The notes below the pieces were generated by a model that had not been told where the DNA came from, did no database searches, and saw only the letters and a list, made by a program, of their open reading frames with translations. This document shows positions 6,103 through 11,033 of a stretch of 11,033 bases of DNA, piece by piece (within the stretch, counting starts at the first letter, position 1; each line of letters starts with the position of its first letter). The translations under genes were made by a program, and so were the position numbers. Source of the DNA: JAXMDS01 sp043777815 (GTDB taxonomy: Bacteria > Pseudomonadota > Alphaproteobacteria > Rickettsiales > Rickettsiaceae); the NCBI GenBank assembly GCA_043777815.1, contig JAYWHH010000007.1, positions 1 to 11,033 of the forward strand, in the 5' to 3' direction.

Positions 6103-6960
6103 CATTGAGCTAAATTTAAGACAGTTGGTTACAGAAGTGCTGGTGAGAATAAAATCTATTCGTAAACCAGTGTTTTTTGAAAAACTGCCATTTCTATAGT
6201 CCCACCAAGTAAAGTGTTGTGTAAGTGGATTTAAAACTCTGAAACTGTCATCAAATACATTGAGCGCTTTTCTAAAACTTTGCCTTTCTTTTAATGTACA
6301 CGATAAGCCACCTTGCATTGCTTCAGATGAAAAAACATCCAAGTCGAAAGGTGCAACATTAAAATCTCCACCCAGAATAAAGTTTTTGGTTTCTAAATTT
6401 TTTAAATGCACATATAGCTTGTTTAAAAAGTTTATTTTATATACATAGCTTGATGACCCCACTGACTTCCCATTTGGCACATAAACTGATGCGAAATAAT
6501 ATTCTTGTCCTGATGGTAAAATAAGTTTTGCTTCTATGTATCTAGCCTCATCCCTGAGAGGAGCTTCATCCATTATTAGTGTCTCATCCCTGAGAAAAGC
6601 TTCATCCTCATTGGATTGGTCATCGTGAATACTCGAAAGATTTTCAGTGCTGTTAGTAATCTTAAATAAATTATCATGAATACTAGAAAGATTTTCAGTG
6701 TTATCGGTAATCTTAAATGAATTATCAATATGAAAATTGTGTCTTATATCTCTCAATTCGTATTTAGAAAGAATTGCTACCCCATTATAGGCTTTCTGCC
6801 CATTAATATAAACAAAATATTTTTCAAATTTAGGAAATTTGTGCTCTTCACACTTAATTTCTTGAAGTAATAAAATGTCAGGATCGTATTTATCAAGTAA
6901 ATGATTCACATCTTCCAGACGAGCGTTGATTGAATTGACATTCCATGATACTATCAACAT
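6040..6960 (-). CDS. xthA: Exodeoxyribonuclease III family AP endonuclease
   Basis: ExoIII cleaves DNA at abasic sites and removes 3' blocking groups in base-excision repair. All expected catalytic elements are present: Asn7 (WNVNS), Glu34 (LLQEIK), Tyr160 (SVYVPNG), Asp199 and Asn201 (GGDFNVAP), Asp269 (RIDFIL), and Asp298-His299 (RPSDHIP). At 306 residues it is about 40 longer than the usual ~265. The excess is a repeat insert at about 75-138 between AILSKYELRDI and EARYIEA, positions adjacent in normal family members. The start at 6960 matches the family N-terminus; no Shine-Dalgarno sequence is evident. It lies 24 bp after bamE on the same strand, so the two are probably cotranscribed. 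The gene ends inside an array of copies of its own 3' end. Confidence 0.95.
   Translation of the reverse strand: MLIVSWNVNSINARLEDVNHLLDKYDPDILLLQEIKCEEHKFPKFEKYFVYINGQKAYNGVAILSKYELRDIRHNFHIDNSFKITDNTENLSSIHDNLFKITNSTENLSSIHDDQSNEDEAFLRDETLIMDEAPLRDEARYIEAKLILPSGQEYYFASVYVPNGKSVGSSSYVYKINFLNKLYVHLKNLETKNFILGGDFNVAPFDLDVFSSEAMQGGLSCTLKERQSFRKALNVFDDSFRVLNPLTQHFTWWDYRNGSFSKNTGLRIDFILTSTSVTNCLKFSSMYKDFRSTVRPSDHIPCAVEF
6535..6606 (-). repeat. In-frame 36-bp duplication inside xthA
   Basis: Two copies (phrase CTCATCCCTGAG at 6547 and 6583, period 36 bp) encode DEAFLRDETLIM and DEAPLRDEARYI. The second contains the conserved ARYIEA strand of ExoIII enzymes, so the first looks like a duplicated and drifted copy of functional sequence. 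Confidence 0.85.
6619..6720 (-). repeat. In-frame 51-bp duplication inside xthA
   Basis: Two 17-residue copies: residues 81-97 (FKITDNTENLSSIHD) and 98-114 (FKITNSTENLSSIHD). Nucleotide copies share GAAAGATTTTCAGTG at a 51-bp period with a few substitutions. Together with the neighbouring 36-bp duplication they form the insert absent from ordinary ExoIII proteins. Confidence 0.88.
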
Positions 6961-6984
6961 ATGATTTATGGGTCTTAAAATTGT

Positions 6985-7461
6985 TTATTTTAACCTGGCG
7001 GGTTTACGTACAATGTTAAATTGTCCTGCGTGCTTAGTAAATTTATCCAAATCACGTGTTTGATTATGATATCTATAAAATTTGTATTTTTCTGTTTCAA
7101 TTTTGTTATTGAAAGTGTTTTTATGAATAATGCTATTTTCTAGTAATTGATTTTTGCTCAATATCAACTCAACTATTTCGCTTTTAATTATTTTTGGACG
7201 TAAAAAAGCCATTCTTTCACTATGAGTTCCTACATAATAGGAGCGATTATCTTCTTCAATTACTGGAAATCCTACTGTGGAATAGATTTCATGCACTGGA
7301 CATTTTTTTTGTTTGCATTCTTCAATCTTTTTTAACTCTTGAGGAGATAAAAAAACGCCACTAGAAGTCTTCTGCTTACAGCCAGTTAAAAAAATTAACA
7401 TCATTATAAGCAAAAAATTTGGATCCAATATTTGTTTTCTTTTAAGAGAAAAGTTTGCCAT
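6985..7461 (-). CDS. bamE: BamE-like outer-membrane assembly lipoprotein
   Basis: BamE (SmpA/OmlA) is a small lipoprotein of the BAM complex, which inserts beta-barrel proteins into the outer membrane. Here a basic start and hydrophobic stretch (16-25) lead to the lipobox LTGC with Cys28 as the lipidation site. The mature part has the family pattern: LSPQELKKIEE, a short helix region ending in STVGFPVIEEDNRSYYVG (compare the family's LGSP...WYY), then ERMAFLRPKIIKSEIVELILSKNQL. The YYVG is the expected strand. The segment after residue 115 is longer than in short BamE proteins and ends with a basic tail (RKPARLK). Probably first gene of an operon with xthA. Assignment is by pattern, without a search. 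Confidence 0.75.
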   Translation of the reverse strand: MANFSLKRKQILDPNFLLIMMLIFLTGCKQKTSSGVFLSPQELKKIEECKQKKCPVHEIYSTVGFPVIEEDNRSYYVGTHSERMAFLRPKIIKSEIVELILSKNQLLENSIIHKNTFNNKIETEKYKFYRYHNQTRDLDKFTKHAGQFNIVRKPARLK

Positions 7462-7484
7462 ACATCTTATATTTTGTATTGTGA

Positions 7485-7500
7485 AATACTTAGAAGTATT
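7485..7500. promoter_or_regulatory. Perfect inverted repeat in the bamE/clpP divergent region
   Basis: AATACTT-AG-AAGTATT: two perfect 7-bp arms with a 2-bp centre, just outside the bamE start (24 bp) and 142 bp before the likely clpP start. On the plus strand TTGTGA (7479-7484) precedes it and TATAAC (7500-7505) overlaps its end, so it could lie between promoter boxes (15-bp spacing, shorter than ideal). The layout fits an operator for one or both genes; no regulator is identifiable. Confidence 0.4.
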
Positions 7501-7642
7501 ATAACACGCATCTAAAAAAACTGAAACTTTAAATTGTATAACGTGCTAGATGCTCTACATTATCTATGGAACGGCAGTAGTATACGCCTTACGCTGTGTC
7601 GTAATTCATAGTACAATTAATCTATTAACACATATTGATACC

Positions 7643-8254
7643 ATGATACTAATACCAACTGTAATAGAGAAAACTCATAAAGGGGAAAGGGCATATGATA
7701 TATATTCGAGACTTCTAAAGGAACGCATAATCTTTTTAACTGGCCCGATAAATGATGCTGTAGCTAACTTGGTAATTGCACAATTATTGTTTCTAGAATC
7801 TGAGAATCCTGAAAAAGACGTGTCATTGTATATCAATTCACCTGGAGGTAGCGTCACTGCAGGACTAGCCATGTATGATACTATGAAATATATTAAACCT
7901 GATATTGCAACTTATTGCATGGGTCTAGCCGCATCAGCTGGGTCACTATTATTGACAGCTGGCACTAAAGGCAAAAGATTTTCATTACCAAACAGTAAAA
8001 TTATGGTGCATCAACCTTGGATGGGTGGAATAGGAGGACAGGCCTCTGATATCAAAATTCACGCTGATGAAATCTTGAAAACTAGAGCCAAATTAAACCG
8101 TATATATAGTAGCTGTACAGGTAAATCAATAGAAGAAATTGAAAGAGTTATGGAGCGAGATACTTATATGGATGCTGAACAAGCTTTAGACTTTGGCATA
8201 ATAGACACAGTAACTGTATCTAAAAAAACTATGCCTCATATCAATACTATTTAA
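7643..8254 (+). CDS. clpP: ATP-dependent Clp protease proteolytic subunit
   Basis: ClpP forms the double-heptamer proteolytic chamber served by ClpX or ClpA and degrades unfolded or tagged proteins. From this start the protein has 203 residues, the standard length, beginning MILIPTVIEKTHKGERAYDIYSRLL-like, the typical family N-terminus. The catalytic triad is Ser98 (GLAASAGS), His123 (IMVHQPWMGG) and Asp173 (ERDTYMDAEQ). The oxyanion-region motif INSPGGSVTAGLA is intact. The frame extends upstream to an ATG at 7550, but those 31 residues match nothing in the family, so the internal start is preferred; neither has a clear ribosome-binding site. No insertion is present. It is transcribed away from bamE. 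Confidence 0.97.
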   Translation: MILIPTVIEKTHKGERAYDIYSRLLKERIIFLTGPINDAVANLVIAQLLFLESENPEKDVSLYINSPGGSVTAGLAMYDTMKYIKPDIATYCMGLAASAGSLLLTAGTKGKRFSLPNSKIMVHQPWMGGIGGQASDIKIHADEILKTRAKLNRIYSSCTGKSIEEIERVMERDTYMDAEQALDFGIIDTVTVSKKTMPHINTI

Positions 8255-8264
8255 TTATTAGACT

Positions 8265-8411
8265 TTTGTTGGAATTTTTGTTGAAATTTTAAACTGAAAG
8301 CTGATAAATACTGGGATTTTAAACTGCTGTATTATAATTTAAACCTGTTGCACTATAAACATTAAAGTTTTAAACTCGTGTATTATAATTTAAACCTGTG
8401 GTATTATAAAC
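8265..8411. repeat. Tandem repeats between clpP and the mutL-like gene
   Basis: Two 44-bp copies at 8317-8360 and 8368-8411 (period 51) share TTTTAAACT and GTATTATAATTTAAACCTGT. A shorter doublet TTTTGTTGGAAT / TTTTGTTGAAAT and an extra ATTTTAAACTG lie just before. Each long copy contains TATAAT, so a duplicated -10 element for the downstream gene is possible but not shown. Confidence 0.75.
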
Positions 8412-8433
8412 TTGTAATAACAAAATTGTCACA

Positions 8434-9030
8434 ATGTTAGAAGAGTCACTAAAATTTTTACTTACTACATCCTCACAATTGAATCCAGTAAATATAGACT
8501 GTATTTTTGTGAAACCTGCAACCATTATAATAAACGATGATGGAATGGGACTTGACAGTAATCAATTAATTGGTTTTTCATCTCACTTCTTAAGATTTTT
8601 TGCCCCTAAGGTTGATAAAAAGGCGCCCATAATAATTGAACAGCCCTACTTAAGTTATTTTAAAAAACCCGCTATTCTTAATGATACAGAAGAATATGCC
8701 AGAAAAATTAGGGCAATGGCCTCTAATCAGCCACCTATACATATATTCAGTAAAAGTAATTGGGTTTGGTTTGACAAATCAGTCTCTATTAAGATATGTA
8801 ATAGAAATAAATTAGAAACCATGAGCAATACTATTTTTATAGATGCTGGTAAACTAAAAAAAATTGATAGGGGTTTTAAGGGTATTCATGGATTCAATTT
8901 TCGTCTACAAAATGATCAATTTCAACAAAAATTCTCCGCATTGGAGTTCGAAACTATTATGTTAGCAGCAATAAATCAAGTTTCATTGGAGTTTCCAACT
9001 ATAGTTTTCAAAATTCTTATTAGGGGGTGA
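8434..9030 (+). CDS. Truncated, degenerate MutL-like N-terminal domain
   Basis: MutL links mismatch recognition to strand excision through an N-terminal GHKL ATPase. Here residues 20-55 (NIDC, then IIINDDGMGLDSNQL and His51) parallel MutL's IDI...RDNGCGI...HATSK. Residues 132-144 (NTIFIDAGKLKKI) parallel GTTVEVRDLFYNTPAR. The last 29 residues (LEFETIM...INQVSLEFPTIVFKI) parallel TEFNHI...RRIALA of E. coli MutL, up to about its residue 200. The catalytic Glu/Asn pair of the first motif is absent (the start falls at that motif, and an in-frame TAA lies just upstream), GFRGEAL is not recognisable, and the C-terminal two-thirds of MutL (usually ~600 residues) is missing. The 198-codon frame is nevertheless uninterrupted. 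It is either a pseudogene remnant or a retained domain of unknown use. I saw no mutL continuation downstream. Confidence 0.55.
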   Translation: MLEESLKFLLTTSSQLNPVNIDCIFVKPATIIINDDGMGLDSNQLIGFSSHFLRFFAPKVDKKAPIIIEQPYLSYFKKPAILNDTEEYARKIRAMASNQPPIHIFSKSNWVWFDKSVSIKICNRNKLETMSNTIFIDAGKLKKIDRGFKGIHGFNFRLQNDQFQQKFSALEFETIMLAAINQVSLEFPTIVFKILIRG

Positions 9031-9165
9031 GATTGTTAGGTGGGGCGATCTATATGTAGTGGTTGTTAGATGGCGATCTATATGGAGTGATTGTTTAGGC
9101 GGAGGATGATCTCTCTAGGGGGCGGTTGTTTGGGAGGAAGATGATCTCTCTAGGGGATAATTGAT
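9031..9165. repeat. Degenerate ~30-35-bp tandem array after the mutL-like gene
   Basis: Four units begin with GATTGTT or GGTTGTT at 9031, 9061, 9089 and 9124, with a weaker fifth (AATTGATTT) near 9158. The first two share GGCGATCTATATG; the next two share GATGATCTCTCTAGGGG. The array is conspicuously G-rich on the plus strand in an AT-rich window. The sequence at the gene's stop (AGGGGGTGAGATTGTT) resembles AGGGGGCGGTTGTTTG inside the array, so it may have grown from the gene's 3' end. Confidence 0.75.
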
Positions 9166-9174
9166 TTAATATCA

Positions 9175-9242
9175 GTTTAATTTTTGTTTAATATGAACCT
9201 TGAAGACAGTTTAATTTTTGTTTAATATGAACCTTGAAGACA
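9175..9242 (-). repeat. Perfect 34-bp tandem duplication of the dsbB 3' end
   Basis: Two identical 34-bp copies, 9175-9208 and 9209-9242. The right copy encodes the last residues and stop of dsbB (SSRFILNKN-stop); the left copy lies wholly outside the gene. A fragment TTTAATATCA just left of the second copy hints at a decayed third. The stop codon at 9211-9213 is inside the repeat. Confidence 0.95.
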
Positions 9243-9729
9243 TTATCTTATTTGGAAATACAAAATAAATTATAGCCAGTAATACAGAGAAAAAAAGATT
9301 AAACCATGTAAGCGGAATACCAAATTGTTTGTATTCTATATTACAAGGTACAGCTTGATTTTTCATAATTGCCGCAGTCATTTTTTTCAATTTGTTATGA
9401 GGGGTATCAGTAACTGCGTATATTTGTTTCAAATGATCTGGCTGTAAGCACTCATAATTAACTAAATTACTACCAACTAAAACCTGGTACCCTGATATCA
9501 AAATTAATCCTGCTAAACTGAAGTAAATAATTATAGTAAATAAATTTTTTATTTTACGTGGAATGAATATTGCAATTAATGATAGAAATCCTATTAAGAA
9601 ATAAATATAGCGAGTTATATAACATAACTTACATGGAATAACTTGTTCAACGTATTCAATATAATAGGCCGCTCCTAAAGATGCAAAAATTAAGCCACTT
9701 AGTGCTATATGTCGTATGGTATTTATCAT
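9211..9729 (-). CDS. dsbB: DsbB-family disulfide bond formation protein
   Basis: DsbB is an inner-membrane protein that reoxidises DsbA and passes electrons to quinone, driving disulfide formation in exported proteins. The 172-residue sequence has four hydrophobic helices (about 8-26, 40-57, 63-85, 137-158). The first periplasmic Cys pair is Cys33/Cys36 in VIPCKLCYITRY, the family's CxxC with the following Arg. The second pair is Cys94 (YECLQP) and Cys129 (AVPCN), in the large periplasmic loop, followed by FGIPLTWFNL as in family members. All four cysteines are present, so activity is expected. No DsbA gene is in the window. It is divergent from the lipoprotein gene at 9788; the 3' end is duplicated in tandem. 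Confidence 0.88.
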   Translation of the reverse strand: MINTIRHIALSGLIFASLGAAYYIEYVEQVIPCKLCYITRYIYFLIGFLSLIAIFIPRKIKNLFTIIIYFSLAGLILISGYQVLVGSNLVNYECLQPDHLKQIYAVTDTPHNKLKKMTAAIMKNQAVPCNIEYKQFGIPLTWFNLFFSVLLAIIYFVFPNKIMSSRFILNKN

Positions 9730-9747
9730 ATTGAAGTAGATATTTGA

Positions 9748-9753
9748 TATAAT
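9748..9753 (+). promoter_or_regulatory. Possible -10 box for the lipoprotein gene
   Basis: A perfect TATAAT lies in the 40-58-bp divergent gap between dsbB and the lipoprotein gene. No good -35 box is at 16-18 bp (TTGAAG at 9731 is only 11 bp away), so this is tentative. Transcription from it would start about 9760, allowing either ATG (9770 or 9788). Confidence 0.3.
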
Positions 9754-9787
9754 ATTATTAGATCCTTAAATGAGAGAATTCAAATCA

Positions 9788-10219
9788 ATGAAGCAAATTT
9801 TTACATTTTGTAGCCTGTTGTTGCTTACAAGCTGTTCCAAACCACATAAAAATTTTGTGCCACTAGACCCTTCAGGCGCATCTCAACAGCATAGAGATTT
9901 GGAAATCCCACCACATCTAGTTATCGAAAATATGGAAAATACAGATAATAAAGCTAAACTACAAAAACAAGTCACTTCGCCGACTAAATCTTTACATATT
10001 CATACAGTAACCAATGAAATTGAGGATATAAAAAAAGAAAAGTTACATGAAAAAAAGATGAAAACGCTTGATGAAATAGAAAAAAATGTTGCAGAAACAG
10101 GTCCTAAAAAACCTTTTAAAGTTCAAATTGATCAAAATAGTTCAAAAAGTAGGACTGCACAAGATGAAATTTTAGATAAAGCTACAAACAATAAACGCCT
10201 TCCATCTGAAAAAATGTAA
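9788..10219 (+). CDS. Putative lipoprotein, family uncertain
   Basis: From this start the protein has 143 residues and opens with a textbook lipoprotein signal, MKQIFTFCSLLLLTSCSKP, with lipobox LTSC and Cys17 as the lipid site. An ATG six codons upstream (9770) is in frame; I prefer the inner one because the signal is then canonical and a GAGAG lies about 11 nt before it. The mature part is hydrophilic and Lys/Glu-rich, probably helical or disordered. RDLEIPPHLV early in the mature protein recalls the LEVPPDL-type motif near the N-terminus of BamC and related alphaproteobacterial lipoproteins, but the folded domains of BamC are absent. Function is unknown; an accessory of outer-membrane assembly is only a guess. 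It would be a substrate of Lnt. Confidence 0.65.
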   Translation: MKQIFTFCSLLLLTSCSKPHKNFVPLDPSGASQQHRDLEIPPHLVIENMENTDNKAKLQKQVTSPTKSLHIHTVTNEIEDIKKEKLHEKKMKTLDEIEKNVAETGPKKPFKVQIDQNSSKSRTAQDEILDKATNNKRLPSEKM

Positions 10220-10230
10220 ATTTTATTTGT

Positions 10231-10266
10231 ATTGATGGCATTGATGTTATTGATGGCATTGATCAA
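10231..10266. repeat. 18-bp tandem duplication after the lipoprotein gene
   Basis: ATTGATGGCATTGATGTT (10231-10248) is followed by ATTGATGGCATTGATCAA (10249-10266); within each, ATTGATG-type 9-bp halves repeat again. It begins 11 bp after the stop codon. Confidence 0.8.
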
Positions 10267-10280
10267 ACAAATATATTATA

Positions 10281-10309
10281 TTGTGCTTTATACTGGATGA
10301 TTATATACA
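10281..10309 (+). promoter_or_regulatory. Possible sigma70-type promoter upstream of the PpiD-like gene
   Basis: TTGTGC (10281-10286) and TATACA (10304-10309) are 17 bp apart on the plus strand, about 120 nt before the start codon. The match is fair, and chance occurrence in AT-rich DNA is possible. Confidence 0.28.
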
Positions 10310-10430
10310 AGATACAGTTACTGTAGAGCTGACAAAGATAAGTTTAGATTACAAATATAAAAACTTCTATTAAAAAAACTGGAAAGTTGGGCACAAAGAC
10401 CCTTCATCATACTTAAAAACTATAAAAAAT

Positions 10431-11033
<603 letters not shown>

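Noticed and set aside
7550..7642. 31-residue N-terminal extension of ClpP from an upstream ATG.
   Set aside because: The internal ATG at 7643 gives the family's normal N-terminus and length; the extension matches no ClpP propeptide I know and overlaps likely promoter sequence.

Overview
The window looks like chromosome of an AT-rich, genome-reduced alphaproteobacterium, most likely an intracellular member of the Rickettsiales. This rests on the low GC, the alphaproteobacterial gene set (lnt, efp followed by an inositol-monophosphatase-like gene, xthA, bamE, clpP, dsbB, a PpiD/SurA-like foldase), degenerate relatives of housekeeping genes, and long intergenic repeats. The family or genus cannot be named from the sequence alone.

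Layout. Positions 1-712 hold no gene I can support; about 171-660 is a degraded tandem array with a ~153-bp higher-order period. Minus-strand genes follow: lnt (713-3646, swollen to 977 codons), a degenerate inositol-monophosphatase-like gene (3920-4702), efp (4886-5467), an array of xthA 3'-end copies (5581-6102), xthA (6040-6960) and a bamE-like lipoprotein gene (6985-7461). A divergent region with a perfect inverted repeat separates bamE from plus-strand clpP (7643-8254). clpP is followed by a 198-codon protein that aligns with the N-terminal ATPase half of MutL but lacks key residues and all of the C-terminal half (8434-9030). Then come dsbB on the minus strand (9211-9729), a divergently transcribed lipoprotein (9788-10219), and the start of a membrane-anchored PpiD/SurA-like protein (10431 to the right edge), which runs out of the window inside a coding hexanucleotide repeat.

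The unifying feature is tandem duplication at every scale. In-frame 18-, 36-, 42- and 51-bp repeats, degenerate repeats and a 6-bp repeat enlarge lnt, xthA and the PpiD-like gene at sites that spare their catalytic motifs. More strikingly, the 3' ends of four genes are tandemly copied into their downstream flanks: lnt (46 bp), the phosphatase-like gene (25 bp), dsbB (34 bp) and xthA (27-bp and ~100-200-bp units). The xthA array contains a second complete copy of the gene's final exonuclease motif with its own stop codon. The only mismatch-repair-like gene visible, mutL, is truncated and degenerate. A link between that loss and the repeats is attractive but unproven.

Functionally, much of the window concerns the cell envelope. 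Lnt would finish the two lipoproteins seen here, BamE would serve outer-membrane protein assembly, and DsbB and the PpiD-like protein would serve folding of exported proteins. EF-P, ExoIII and ClpP are translation, DNA-repair and proteolysis housekeeping genes.
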